Below, in pieces: positions 11,359 through 22,603 of a DNA stretch of 64,000 nucleotides. The notes under the pieces are model-generated. The model ran no database searches and was not told the origin of the DNA. It saw only the letters and a list, made by a program, of their open reading frames with translations. The position numbers and the translations under genes were made by a program. Position 1 is the stretch's first letter. Every line of letters begins with the position of its first letter. Origin of the DNA: Arthrobotrys musiformis (Eukaryota > Ascomycota > Orbiliomycetes > Orbiliales > Orbiliaceae); the NCBI GenBank assembly GCA_036971715.1, contig JAVHJL010000003.1, forward strand, positions 2,418,001 through 2,482,000, read 5' to 3'.

Positions 11359-12659
11359 CTAGAGGCCATGTCCCGCTTCGAGGTCCTTCCCAAACCCAGA
11401 TATATCCTTAAAACTTTTGGAAGAACCGAGTGATGTTTCGCCGGCCTCTGGATCATGTCGTTGTGATGTAAAAACTGGGTCTTTTGGCGCTTGTATTCGT
11501 TCTTTTTTACGTCGAAATCGAATTTTCCGAAAGGGTCTTTGAATCGCCGAGATCGTGGTACTAACAAACTTTGAGAGAGCCTGGACTCGAGCGTCTCGAG
11601 CGGCGGCCACTCGGTCCCAAAAGGGCTTTTGGTTCGCCAACTTCTCAATTTTTGCCATTGAAGGCCTGCTATTCGCTTGTACTGTGCTTGCCCAGACATG
11701 CGATATTGGAAGGGCAATTGCTATCGAGGCTTGTGCAAGTGATGCAGACCCTCCGAACTTAACAAAGTTTTCTATGATACAAAACATCGCTATGTAGGAG
11801 TCATGAATTAGGTTGGATTGACACAACAAATCCGATTTACGGGCATCATTGGGTGGTACATACCTGGAAATATGAGAGTCTGAACACCTGATACCAAAAG
11901 ACTCTCCAATGAACCAACACCCACAAATCCCATGCGACGTCGATTTCGGACTGATTGGTACATCCTCCATGAGAAAGTTGCCGAAAATACAACAATACTC
12001 AGAGCGACTAATGCATTGACTAGCGGATTTGCCCATTTAGTGATCCTCAGGTCGGGTGGTCTCCCTTGCAACTGGATAATGTATACCCCTAGGGCGAGGT
12101 AAGATGCGGTGGCGAGGCCGCTAACTGAACAGCATGTAGCTAGAATCCTCTCCTTCGATCGAGGATTTAGAGCCCAGCAGATTCGTACTTGGAGGAGGAG
12201 AGATATTTGAGTGCCGACCATAAGTAGTAACGACAGTACCGATGATGCTATGCTAGCATTTATGTCCGAGACAGCGACGCCAGAAACATCCCAAGTGAAG
12301 GTTGTGTACGTACTCGCCAAACTACTCATAAAATAATGCATAAAAAGGATACCTCTAGCGATGACCAGCAGAATGTTGATAAAGTTGGCCTTGAAGATTG
12401 GGGTTTTTCGTTTTTCTATCGCGGTGATGCAGATCATGACAAAGAAAGCTGCTGTGGCGGCGCCGACTTGAGTCGCGAATATACCAGTAGTAAATAACTG
12501 GTCCCGGCGGAAAGAGTCAATCTGGGTCATTGTGAATGTCATGTTTCCACCATCCGGGAAAAAGTAGTAGATAGGGTTGGTTTGAGGGTCGAAGCCCTTC
12601 ACGGGCGGTACAGGGACCTCAATAGTCGGAGGAATGTCGTAATAATCCGACAAAGCCAT
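11359..12659 (-). CDS. STE2: Alpha-factor-type pheromone receptor Ste2 (class IV fungal GPCR)
   Basis: Two exons, 12659-11864 and 11789-11359, give 408 residues. The start is ATG 12659. A polar N-terminus ending in the glycosylation-type site NMTFT is followed by seven hydrophobic stretches; the first begins near LFTTGIFATQVGAATAAFF, and others include FINILLVIARGILFM, ASIASSVLSLLLMVGTQIS, PLVNALVALSIVVFSATFSW, ESLLVSGVQTLIFPAMFCII and SLAQASIAIALPISHVWAS. The Gln-Thr-hydrophobic-Pro pattern (GVQTLIFP) in helix 6 matches the conserved QTLxxP region of Ste2. The basic C-terminal tail of about 100 residues would be cytosolic and carry regulatory phosphorylation sites. The receptor senses the peptide alpha pheromone and signals through a heterotrimeric G protein to the mating MAP kinase pathway; in filamentous ascomycetes it also guides chemotropism. 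Confidence 0.86.
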
Positions 12660-13553
12660 TGTATTTTGTATCCTCTGTCCTCTAGTGTTTGAGAAAGGGA
12701 TTTCTGTATCAAGTTGGACGACACGAGGTACGAGGATAGATTCGAGGGTCTATTTCGATATTTCGATACTAGTTCGGATTTGAGGTTTTGCTTTGGAGGG
12801 TCAAGTGGATGAAGGGGAAGAAGACAGGAAATCCATGATATCCACCTACTTATGTATTTAGATTCTTTCATTTTAAAAACCACATGTATTGAACAAAGGT
12901 ACAAATATAAATATGGGCGGTGTACAGGGGTATTTGGCTGGCAACTAAAGCTTTGCCCCGAAGCCGACAGGTGAGGTTTCGATCATGCAGCGTTGCAGTT
13001 TTTAATTAGATGTGTTGCTGTGTTGTGAGATGAGCGTGTTGTGTTGTCCATCGCCATGTCACGTGTCTATACTCACGCTAGTATACGTAGTAACGTAGTA
13101 TAATAGCGCTAACTTACTTAAGCAAAGTACCTCAGCATCCATCAAGAAAGCTGATCACTGCACTGGCCGAGCCGAGCATCGATTCCTCCCATCCTTATAA
13201 GTACCTACTGAGCAAGTAGGTAAGTATCTAGTAAGGGTAACTGCTCACGTCCCTCCAGTACAATCTGAAGGGGTTGGTCTCTTGTTTCAGTTGGGGAAAA
13301 TGCTTTGAATTTGACCCATCGACAGCATCCGCGACCGAATCCACGTATTCCCATGATCAAGTATTGTGCGACCCCCATCCAACCAGCCAGCCAGGTTGCG
13401 CAATCCTCCAAGCTCGCCTAGACTTACCTCCCCAAGTACATACATATCCAAGTATCTAGGTAGGCACTTACTTACTATATTCACAACTCTATTTTCTAGC
13501 AGCCGCGCCGCTAATATACTTATATATCGATATTATAACTTCAGAGAGCGAAG
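12660..13553. other. Intergenic between divergent Ste2 and Sgf29 genes
   Basis: Shared promoter region. It contains ACGT/CGTA-rich sequence (13075-13105) and two TTAGGTAC-like runs at about 13195-13235 and 13435-13475. No gene is supported; the short open frames present lack any family resemblance. Confidence 0.5.
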
Positions 13554-14021
13554 ATGTCCCAACGTGGAAACCGCCTAATGCACCAGCCCGAGCAGCAGGA
13601 AGAGCGCTCCCTTTGGCAAAAGGTCGTGAATGAATTGAAGGTGCTCATGGCCCACGAAGCGAAAATCAACGACACTCGACGAAAAATTGATACTCTCGAA
13701 GAGAGAAATCGTCGCCAGGACGGTAGGTCAAATGTTCGCGGTTACATCCGCGAGAGGTGATGAATATTACAGCTCTAACATCAACGATAAATCTAGCCAC
13801 CTCTGCAGACCTTCAGGAACTAGCTACTTGCTACAAAGGACTCAAAGCTTTGACGGAGGAAGAGTCTAGGTAGGCAATGCTCCCTTCAATGATGATTGTT
13901 CCCAGCTAATCCTACCTCTATCGGAACCACTAGATTGTTAAGCCATGTAATTGAGCATAACTTGTCCATCCTCATCGGCTTGCGCAAAGCCACTGAACAG
14001 GGCTACGGAAGTTCTGGCAGT

Positions 14022-14057
<36 letters not shown>

Positions 14058-14808
14058 TAGCTCGATTAGAAACCTGAACGAGGCTTTGGAAGTTGATCGG
14101 AATCTTCTAACCCAAAAAAAAAAAAAAAAAAGCTGGCCGGGACGGATTTTCGAAAAGAAAACGAAACGAGACCGTGTCAGTTGATAGTTCAACAAGCCGC
14201 GGGAAACCTAGGAGCATGTCAGTCCCGAACGAGAACGGGCCCGTCCTACAGGTTGGGTCACAAGTTGCTTTCCGATTACCAAAGCAAAAGGGCGCCGAGG
14301 GTGAGTGGATCCAATGTGATGTCATCAACATCATAGGGGAGGGGAACAAAAGACGGTAAGTCAACGAAGTTCCAGAGAGGGGGGGAAGGATTGCCATTGG
14401 AGGGATATTAACATTGCGCAGATATGAAGTCCAGGATCCCGAACCGGACGAACTTGGGAACCATGGGCAGCAGATATACAAAGCGGTTGCGCACCAGCTT
14501 ATCCAGATTCCAAGCGATTCCGCCGGATTGCTTCCATACCCGAATGGCAAGCAAGTTTTGGCCAGGTATCCTGAAACAACAACTTTTTATAAAGCCGAAG
14601 TAATCGGGACAAAGGTAGGCTCTGTGAAATTCCAAGTTTATCATTCCATTTGCGGGGTAAACTGTCTATTTGGGGCTAGAAGACTGATACCGTTACTTGA
14701 TTTCCTAAGAGGGACGGAACCTGTCGATTGAAATTCGAAGGGGAAGAAGAGGTTGGAAAAGAAACGGAAGTCGAGAGACGTTTAGTTCTCGAGATTGGCG
14801 GAAGATAG
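13554..14808 (+). CDS. SGF29: SAGA complex subunit Sgf29 (tandem Tudor)
   Basis: Six exons join in phase: 13554-13722, 13797-13869, 13934-14019, 14133-14355, 14422-14614 and 14710-14808, giving 280 residues. The first 110 residues form a helical coiled coil (LWQKVVNELKVLMAHEAKI, IDTLEERNRR, LLSHVIEHNLSILIGLRKA). A basic linker (FSKRKRNE) follows, then the SGF29 C-terminal domain: VLQVGSQVAFRLPKQKGAEG, EWIQCDVINIIGEGNKRRYE, VQDPEPDE, GKQVLARYPETTTFYKAEVI and CRLKFEGEEEVGKETEVERR. This double Tudor domain binds histone H3 trimethylated on Lys4 and helps recruit Gcn5 acetylation by SAGA. The third intron (14020-14132) is odd: it is filled by a T29 run and an A18 run that ends at the acceptor. 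Confidence 0.9.
14025..14131. repeat. T29 and A18 tracts inside the third Sgf29 intron
   Basis: Positions 14025-14053 are 29 consecutive T and 14114-14131 are 18 consecutive A, immediately before the acceptor G at 14132. The likely branch sequence CTAAC (about 14108) lies just before the A tract. The two tracts are complementary and could pair in the pre-mRNA. Confidence 0.9.
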
Positions 14809-14953
14809 ACGGAGCGCGCCCTTATCCATTGATGTGTACCACCCCTATCGTTATGGGCTTCAAATACTATTGTAAGCGAACAGGCACCGAAATGGCTGAA
14901 GGGCCTCGTGTATCCCAGTTTATACCAAGTACCTACCTAAGCACCTAACCGCC

Positions 14954-15394
14954 CTAAACTCCTGATATGAAATCATCACCGAGTTCCAGGCCCGTTTCAC
15001 CTGCTGTGCTAAAATTGCGCGTCCCCAGTACCATATTGTTCGATAACTTCTCTCGCTCAATGTGCAATCCATCGTGTATTGGACCCAATGAATTCTTCAT
15101 CTCAACACCAATTTTGACAATTTTGTCATTGTATGCACGGATATCATCGTGTTTCTTTTGGAGGTTTTGCAACAGGAGGCCTAACCTGCCCAGTGTAAAT
15201 GAATCCTGTCAGCTATTTTTGGAAGATACGAGTCCAGACAAATTGAACTACGGGGGAAGGGAGGGTATGGGGAATTAACGTATCTCTTTGCGAGAGATGC
15301 TCGAGGCGGCATCCGTCATCCATTTCAATTGATGTTGTTGGTGTGGTTCGGTATATCTTGTGTAGTAGCGCCAGTTTCGGAGTTGGCTTTGCAT
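14954..15394 (-). CDS. Small helical protein, unknown function
   Basis: Two exons, 15394-15280 and 15180-14954, give 113 residues; the phase is kept by an acceptor at 15181-15183. The sequence starts MQSQLRNWRYYTRYTEPHQQ, continues with a basic helix (SSISRKEIRLLLQNLQKKHD), then IVKIGVEMKNSLGPI and IEREKLSNN, and ends GLELGDDFISGV. It looks like a short coiled-coil subunit of a larger complex, without signal peptide or membrane segment. I do not recognise the family. The frame is open upstream of the ATG for some 50 bases without another ATG. It ends 145 bp after Sgf29, with which it converges, and shares a 200-bp promoter with Arp2. Two-exon structure with a good GTTAAT donor supports reality, but it is the least certain gene in this part. 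Confidence 0.5.
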
Positions 15395-15595
15395 TGCAGA
15401 CCGGCCTGTCCTGGCCCAGAATTTAATGTCTCGCGGTGCCAGACAACACGAGGTTCACGATTTAATCAGTATCCGCAACAGTAGCTCGGCCTTGAGCTTA
15501 CCATAAACCCCACACCTATCCACGCTAGACGTCACCAACACCTCGTCATCCACCACTCCCAACTGTAAACATACATACACTCGCGGCCTTTCACG

Positions 15596-17278
15596 ATGTC
15601 TGAAGCTCCAATAGGTTCGTCTATATAGCCCGACTTACCCTCTCACCGAAGCCAGAAGCCTGGTGACATCAGTGGCTCGTCTGTCTACATCACAACCGAG
15701 CTTCCTGTTACCTGTTATGCCTTGATTTGTCTGATTGTATTAACTCGGGCGATATTTTAGTTCTCGATGGTGGTACCGGATTGTAAGTCAGGCCCTCAAA
15801 TGCAGGGAAAGCTGTTATATCGAACTGGTTCCCGGCGATTACCCGCTTCCGACGACATCCCAGTGCCGCCAGGGTCACTGAGCTAACGTGCCCTCCTGTG
15901 GACAGTCTCAAAGTCGGTTATGCCGGATCAAATTTCCCTGAGCACCAATTCCCGAGTATTGTTGGGAGACCGATATTACGAACGGAAGAGAGGGAAACAG
16001 GGGGCGACGTTCTCTTGAAGGATATCATGTGTGGAGACGAGGCCGCCAAAGTTAGGACCATGCTACAAATTAGTTATCCGGTGCGTCTCCAAATTTAGGT
16101 CCTTATTCGCCGGCTAGTTAAAGAGCTACCTTGCTAATCATTTATACAGATGGAGAACGGTATAGTCAAGAAATGGGATGATATGCTACATCTATGGGAC
16201 TACACCTTCAACGAAAAACTTCAAATAGACCCGACGGGAAGGAAAATCCTCTTAACCGAGCCACCCCTAAATCCTTTGAGCAACCGGGAGAAAATGTGTG
16301 AGGTTATGTTCGAAAATTATAACTTCGGCGGTGTTTACGTTGCGATACAGGCTGTGCTCGCTTTATATGCACAAGGTATGCCCACCATTCCCATACCTAG
16401 GCATGGTAAACCTAACCCCTTCCAGGTCTCAGCAGTGGTGTCGTTGTGGACTCCGGTGACGGAGTCACCCATATTGTTCCAGTCTACGAATCGGTTGTTC
16501 TCAACCACTTGACTCGTCGTCTCGACGTTGCGGGTCGCAATGTAACCCGTCAACTCATCAAGCTTCTCCTACGCCGCGGGTATGCCTTGAACCGCACAGC
16601 CGATTTCGAAACCGTCCGCCAAATCAAAGAAAAACTCTGCTACGTATCTTATGACCTCCAACTCGATCAAAAGCTTGCCGAAGAAACAACAGTCCTAGTC
16701 GAGAATTACACTCTCCCGGATGGTCGTGTTATCCGGATAGGTAGCGAGCGCTTCGAGGCCCCGGAATGTCTTTTCCAACCACATCTAGTTGATTGCGACC
16801 AGGAGGGCTTAGGCGAGTTTCTATTCAGCACAATCCAAAGTGCCGATGTGGATGTCAGATCTAGTTTGTTCAAGGCGATTGTCCTCTCCGGTGGCTCGAG
16901 CATGTATCCTGGGCTTCCGAGTAGGTTGGAAAAGGAGCTCAAGCAGCTATGGCTGACAAGGGTCCTCAACGGAGATCCCACTAGATTAAATGTAGGATCA
17001 GAACTCTATAGGTTCTTTGCTTTCTAACTAACACGCTTTGCAGAAATTCAAAGTTAGGGTCGAAGATCCACCTAGAAGACGACATCTTGTATTCATGGGA
17101 GGCTCAGTGCTCGGCAATATCGTAAGTCACACTCGTTGATGCCCTCTTACAATTGTTAGCCCGACTAATATTCACTTCTCCATCCCAGATGGCTGAGAAC
17201 GAAGGGATGTGGATTACTAAAGCAGAGTGGGAAGAACAGGGGAAAAGGGCTTTGGAGAAGCTCGGCCCCCGGGGCTAA
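15596..17278 (+). CDS. ARP2: Actin-related protein 2 (Arp2/3 complex)
   Basis: The gene starts MSEAPIVLDGGTGFLKVGYA, assembled across two small introns, and ends KRALEKLGPRG before TAA 17276-17278. Actin-fold motifs in order: phosphate loop 1 (LDGGTGFLKVGYAG), FPSIVGRP, the ARP2 insert region ISYPMENGIVKKWDDMLHLW, LLTEPPLNPLSNREKM, YVAIQAVLALYAQGLSSGVV, phosphate loop 2 (VVDSGDGVTHIVPVYE), HLTRRLDVAGRNVT, LVENYTLPDGRVIRIG, ERFEAPECLFQP, IVLSGGSSMYPGLPSRLE and RRRHLVFMGGSVLG. ENYTLPDGRVIRIGSERFEA and MAENEGMWITKAEWEEQG are characteristic of Arp2 rather than actin or Arp3. About 390 residues. It nucleates branched actin filaments at endocytic sites. Six or more introns, all 50-90 bp; the start is split by an intron after codon 6. 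Confidence 0.96.
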
Positions 17279-17946
17279 AAACTTCCCCTCTCGAGTTACT
17301 ACAAATCTGCTCGGCCTCCCCTTTGCCATCCGAAACGCGGGTTATTCTCAGTATATTAAAGGAGGTGGATCAATCGACGCTCAATTGTTATGCATAGATC
17401 TAGAATTTTATTTTTTATGGTATTGTAGCATATCGTATTTCTGTAACCACACCACGGATTTTCGCCAGGCTTCGAGCCAGCTCAGATGGCCTAGGTGGAC
17501 TAATGGCTCTTTCGTGGTCGGACCAAGCCTCCCAGACCCCCTACGGCAAGTCCCAAGCCTGAGAAATAGGCCCAACACGTTGTATGGTGTAGAATTCGAA
17601 GGAGGTCACGCGAGTATGTGAAGGAGAACTCCTCGGCCCTAGTTGAAATTTGTGTTTTCGCAGCAACACTGCAACAGGGTGTGTCGGTGTTGAAATTCTG
17701 TAAACGAGGAGTATTGCGCAAGTGCGGGCGCACTAGCGGTTTGCAACGAGAGAATAGGTAATGGTAATATTTGACAACATATGATACATCATACACACTA
17801 ATAAAAATCAACTCCATGACGCCGCATTAGGCCTTATAAATTGCGCAAGTGGCCCAGATATGAACGATAATGAAGGGGCGAAAATATATACGATGGAAAT
17901 AGGGTCCTGGCGAAGGAAAGATACCTATCCACATCAAAGACCTAGA
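17279..17946. other. Intergenic between convergent Arp2 and Rib1 genes
   Basis: Both flanking genes end here, so this is 3' flanking sequence. No gene or RNA structure is seen. Confidence 0.55.
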
Positions 17947-19263
17947 TCAGGAAGCAGATGGCCCATACGGTGGATCTATGAGAATTGTTAATTGCTCGGT
18001 CAGTCGAAATAGAGGGGAAAGATGCCCTACTTTTGTTTTTAGATAATTGTCAACTTCTTCCCCGGAAACACCTCCTTTCAAGCCTTTCCAAGCCAAAGGA
18101 ACCATTGGGACCCTCTCCACAACCCTTATCTCTTTGTTTGGACCTTCGACCGCGGCGACCTTGATTGGGTTGTTTGTTAGTAATCTAATTGTTGACAGGC
18201 CAAGGTCCTGGAGAATAGCAGTTGCAAGCCCATACGACCGAGCGTCAGCAGGATGGCGAAGGAGTAGATTCGCTGTAACTGTATCGTTTCCGAGGTCTTG
18301 GAGGTTGTAAGCCTTTAGCTTTTCAGCCAATCCAATACCCCGACCCTCCTGGCGTAAATATACGACAACGCCATTGCCTTCAAGTGTCATCAGGCGAGCG
18401 GCCTCGTCAAGCTGTTCGCCACAGTCACACCGAGCCGACCAGGCGGTTTCCCCGGTGTAGCATTCGGAATGAATCCGAACCAAAGGAACAGGGTTTTCCA
18501 GGGTTTGAGCAGCTGTCGCAGTAGGGCCCTGGCTCGCTGACAGGACTGAGGATGATGTTCTACCAGGATATAAACGACCTGTATAAGCACCCCGAGTCAT
18601 CCGCACCATCTCGGTTTCATTCTCTTGCGGGGCATCCAACGACTTGGACCGAATAGAGTCCCCGAATACTATAGCGAGATGTTCTTTATTGTCGATATTG
18701 TTGTTGTATAGGTGGAGGAAGATTTCGCCTCCACCATTTCTACAGTTAGGGATCCAAGATAAAAATGTTAGCGACCAAGAAGGATGAAAATGATACTAAA
18801 TGATATAACAAATATAAAGAAAAATGGGGTAAATTGTGGGGCAGAAATGTCCCGTACCTCGGTATTCTTGCTCTGACTTGGCATTTCACCTGCAAAATCA
18901 ATGCTCCAGCGGCAAAAATTGTTAGTATGTGAATGCTCCCGGTGGGGGTATCGGGATTGCTTCAGTGAACAGTCTGACGGGGGCGAAGAAGACAACGATT
19001 GTGTGTACCTCTGGTAGTTCTCCCAACAGCGTCGGCTGAACAATTACATCCTGTTCTGACGAAGAACTAGTAATAGGCTCTGTGGACCGTCCCGGAGTTC
19101 TTGTTCCCGGGGTTGAAGGCGGCGTAAAAGCTGGGGAGAGGAGGCATGGCGGAACATCAACCTTCTCACTTTTTGGTTCAAGTAGGGTTGGGGATGCCTT
19201 GGTCGATGGCTGGGCTTGGGGAGGGAGAGATGCTGTTGTGTCGTCGTTGATTTGAGGCGCCAT
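17947..19263 (-). CDS. RIB1: GTP cyclohydrolase II (riboflavin biosynthesis)
   Basis: Three exons give about 380 residues. The catalytic core is clear: IHSECYTGETAWSARCDCGE holds the zinc-binding cysteines (C-x10-C-x-C), YLRQEGRGIGLAEKLKAYNL holds the conserved Arg and Gly loop, and LLTNNPIKVAAVEG binds the substrate phosphate region. Upstream, VKCQVRARIP, EIFLHLYNNN, and DNKEHLAIVFGDSIRSKSLD form the fungal-type lead-in strand. The first exon is a Pro/Ser/Thr-rich tail of about 80 residues. The enzyme converts GTP to 2,5-diamino-6-ribosylamino-pyrimidinone phosphate, the first committed step to riboflavin, in the cytosol. I chose the ATG at 19263 (MAPQIND); an in-frame ATG 23 codons upstream at 19332 is possible. 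Confidence 0.93.
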
Positions 19264-19686
19264 TGAGAGAGTGGTTGTGGTAAGCTGCAAAGCAGGCCGA
19301 GGGTCTAACGAACAACAGCTTGACAGGTGCATACAACTCAACGGCGGTTCTCTTCGGATGGAGCTGCAAGGCCAATTTCTTGAGGGGAAGGGAGAAAAGA
19401 GGAAGAGGGAGAGGGAAAGAAAACGAAGGCGAGAGGGCTGTCCAAATGGCTGAAAGGGGTCGATTGGGGAAAAATAGTAGATGAAGTACTCTTCTTAAGT
19501 GAGTGATGGGTCTTCCTTACCAAGCAATCAATACATACCGCCGGCGGAAGCTTATGATGGCCATGACTAAGCTAAGCTAAGCTAACCTGCACCTGCACCT
19601 GCTCGGCTCTTCAATTCAGAGTCAAACCAGCGACCTGCTTGTCAGCCGAAGAAAGAGGCACCACCGGATCTGGCCTCGGGAAAACA
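19264..19686. other. Divergent promoter of Rib1 and thioredoxin-like genes
   Basis: Includes a purine-rich stretch at about 19380-19435 and short tandem repeats at 19568-19605 (GCTAA units then CTGCAC units). No further gene is seen. Confidence 0.5.
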
Positions 19687-20145
19687 ATGTTTCTTCCAGT
19701 CCTGCGGCACCCGTGGTCCTGGGCCGCTGGCTTGCGCCAACACCGTCGCTATTTTCACCGCTCGAGGCCCGGGCTACGCACATTCGATCCTGTCCGATCC
19801 GAAGACGAGCTCTACACCCTGCTCATGCTGTCTACATCCCGCAGACTTCCGCTCATCACCCTCTGGTCTGCATCATGGTGCCCCTCTTGCCGCACCATCC
19901 GACCTCTTGTCCAAGATCTCGTTGACGAACGGGCCAAGAGTGGCTTGTTGCTTGGGTTCGCGGAAGTCGAAATCGACCTTCCAACAACCTCAAGTCTTTC
20001 TTCTCGATACTCAATCAACTCAATCCCTACAATACTAGCTTTCCACAAGGGTTCTGCTCTTGACAACAGAATTGTGGATACCAGGAGAGCAAGGGATAGC
20101 AGGTATTTGGCCAACTGGCTACATGAATGTGGTGCAGCCCGGTAG
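19687..20145 (+). CDS. Thioredoxin-like protein, probably mitochondrial
   Basis: A single-exon frame from ATG 19687 gives 152 residues. Residues 1-30 (LRHPWSWAAGLRQHRRYFHR) are rich in Arg, His and aromatic residues without acids, typical of a mitochondrial presequence. The thioredoxin fold follows: LYTLLMLSTSRRLPLITLWS, the active site WCPSC in place of WCGPC, the cis-Pro loop NSIPTILAFHKG, and a C-terminal helix. The variant CPSC motif retains both redox cysteines. The family reduces or shuttles disulphides; which client is served here cannot be read from sequence. An in-frame open region continues 5' to 19639 without an ATG. The gene shares a promoter of about 420 bp with Rib1. Confidence 0.82.
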   Translation: MFLPVLRHPWSWAAGLRQHRRYFHRSRPGLRTFDPVRSEDELYTLLMLSTSRRLPLITLWSASWCPSCRTIRPLVQDLVDERAKSGLLLGFAEVEIDLPTTSSLSSRYSINSIPTILAFHKGSALDNRIVDTRRARDSRYLANWLHECGAAR

Positions 20146-20640
20146 GCAACTAGAGAAATGGGAGAAAGGGAAGAGAGGCATATGCATTCTATACACCAAT
20201 CGCTAGCTATATTCTTGAGAGAGAAGAAGAGGAAGGAGGGGGAGGGGGAGGAGAATAAGAAGAAAAAAAGATGTAAAGGGGATACATAGTCACTGGCGAT
20301 CAAATCCTCCAAAATTACAATGTTGAGAGAGAGTATCAGTTTGACTGGTCATTAAAATGCATTCGGGGGAACAGCGGCACATAGAAACAATAGTACAGGT
20401 CAATAGAGGAACAAATGTAAGGAAATATGGTCCCGTGAACATGCTGTACCTGTCAACAAGGAAGACCGAATCGCTAAGTTTGATTAGATTAGTCTACAAG
20501 CGCAACTCCGACCTGCTCAATTAAAAAAAAAATATATCAAATGTGCGGCGCAGTAGAAGTCAACAAAGCCCACCGGGGTTATGTGGGAGAAGAGCAGATG
20601 GAAGAAAGGGTCCACAGGACCCGTCGCATTACCCCCGCGT
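20146..20640. other. Intergenic between convergent thioredoxin and Arf6 genes
   Basis: Holds the 3' flanks of both genes and a purine-rich tract (about 20205-20275). No gene is seen. Confidence 0.5.
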
Positions 20641-21570
20641 TTATGCCGCACGAGTCGTTGGAGCCTTCACGTTGTTTGATAGCCATCCCTATAAACCGTG
20701 TCAGCGGGTGAGCTCAAGCAATTCAATCGTAGTATGGTCGAGCGTACCAGGCCCTCTATCAACCCTTCACCAGTGGTGGCGCACGATGGTACGACATACC
20801 ATATCCGATCCTTTAGCTTGCTGAGCTGGAGTTTCTCCGTTACCTCTTGGGGGGACATGGCTATACGTGGTCAAAGTGGATTAGCCATTGTCGCCAAAGT
20901 GGATTTGGGGACGTGTATATATGCAGACATACCTCCCGGTAAATCCTGCTTATTCGCAAAAACAAGTAGCAGGCTCTCTTTCATTTCTCGATCCTGAATA
21001 ATGCGATGGAGTTCCTGTCGCGCCTCGTCGATCCTCTCCCTGTCATTCGAATCTATGACGAAGATCAAACCTTGCGTACCTGCAGTCAAGAGAAATGGAG
21101 TAAGCGATTATTACAGAAGGGCAAAGACGAGCAGGGGTTTGTCTACCAACCAGAGAAATAATGCCTCCAGAGTGGCCTAATTTTGTCCTGGCCACCGACG
21201 TCCCAGACATTAAATTTGACGTTCTTGTATGTGACCGTCTCGACGTTAAAACCGACCGTTGGGATTGTGGTGACGCCTTGGTTAAGTTTAAGTTTGTACA
21301 GTATTGCTGCAAGGTGTAGGTGTATTAGCGATGCCGAAAGCGATGACTACGCGACCAGAGAAGGGCGCCAACACGCTCAAATCACGATGAAGGATCAAGC
21401 AGGAGCATTACTTGTCTTTCCGGCAGCATCAAGACCTAGCATGAGCAATCTCATTTCTTTGGAGCCGAAAAGTTTGGCCTGCCAAATGTTGGTTGTTAGT
21501 TTACTCGATAGGCGGAGAACCGAATTGTGCTTAGAGCCTATACCATCATCTTGGAAATTTGACCACCCAT
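20641..21570 (-). CDS. ARF6: ADP-ribosylation factor, Arf6 type
   Basis: Six exons run from ATG 21570 to TAA 20641-20643 and give about 183 residues. The start MGGQISKMM has the Gly2 needed for N-myristoylation. GTPase motifs: G1 GLDAAGKT, switch I TIPTVGFNVETV, switch II WDVGGQDKIRPLWRHYFSGT, G4 NKQD, G5 CATTGEG. Residues around switch regions (YKNVKFNVWDVGG) and the SPQEVTEKLQLSKLKDR stretch fit Arf6 and not Arf1. In fungi Arf6 (ArfB) acts at the plasma membrane in endocytosis and polar growth. The last exon, which encodes GWLSNNVKAPTTRAA, is reached through an acceptor near 20690. Confidence 0.93.
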
Positions 21571-22603
21571 CTTGAGCGTTGATTCGGACCGGTGTAAGGA
21601 CCTTGTACTTGGTTATTTACGAGTGTATATGATCAGTTTTGTGATAGTATGCGATGCCCGGGTCGCTTGCGGGGTGGTATTCTGGGCTGAGGAAGGTCTA
21701 GGTTAGAGCGTGCGAGAAAGGGGAAGAAGGTCGAGATGTGTTTGGAAAGATGGAGTCGTGCGTGGTTGGGATGCTAGTTAAAGGGAGTACTTACCTACTT
21801 GGTATGTGGCTTAAAAGTGCGATTTTGACCCTTCGAATTCCCCGAACATCAAATGGGTAAATAAAATAAACAAATAAAACAAAATCAAATAGACAGGAAG
21901 CAGGATGTATTTAGGTAAGCTGCTTTCTGCTGGCTTATCCTTGTTTACCCTTCTCTTCTTCCTCTTCTTCTTCCTCTTCTTCTTCCTCTTCTCCTTTTTT
22001 TTTTTTTTTTGTAATTGGAATCGGAATTGGAGGAAATTTTAAAAAATTTAAAATTTACGGGTATTACTATTTTCTCCCCTTCATCATGCATGCATCAACA
22101 CATAGAGCAGGTAAGCTAAGATACGAGACCAATGAGAACTGACTTGAGCATTGTATTTGATGTATGTTTGTGGAAGGGAGCTGCTGGTAACTACGGGTAG
22201 GATGCTTGCAAGGATCCTCCGCTGGAGCGAGGCTGACCGGCCAAATTAGCCTGGTCAAGCTAACCACTGCGCGTGTCGGAGATCGCAATGTGTTCATGCG
22301 CCCCGATATATGCGATAAGGCTATAAATTCTCAGATTTCTAGCGGAAAGCCTCCTCATCTTGCAGAAGCCTACTTTGAGAAGGCGTACACACACTCTCTT
22401 TTCAACGGATGAAATTTTTGTGGCTTCTGCACATTCTAATATCTAATCAATTGCAAGCCGGCATTGAAATCTTCCACAACCAACCATGAAACAAGCATGA
22501 ACACCAAGCACATCTGGTAGCTGGCGCCAACTAACTCCGCATGCGTATGCCATATGCCCCCCGACAAGGTAAACGCTCAACAAGCATCCCAATAGACGCT
22601 TGC
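21571..22603. other. Intergenic with TTC/CTT microsatellite
   Basis: Holds the Arf6 promoter and the Cdk8 3' flank. A TTCTTCCTC microsatellite and T-run occupies about 21950-22012. An open frame of 68 codons at 22206-22412 (+) has no recognisable family and is not called. Confidence 0.5.

Noticed and set aside
22206..22412. Open frame of 68 codons between Arf6 and Cdk8
   Set aside because: No recognisable motif and no ATG at its beginning; it lies in a promoter or 3' flank.
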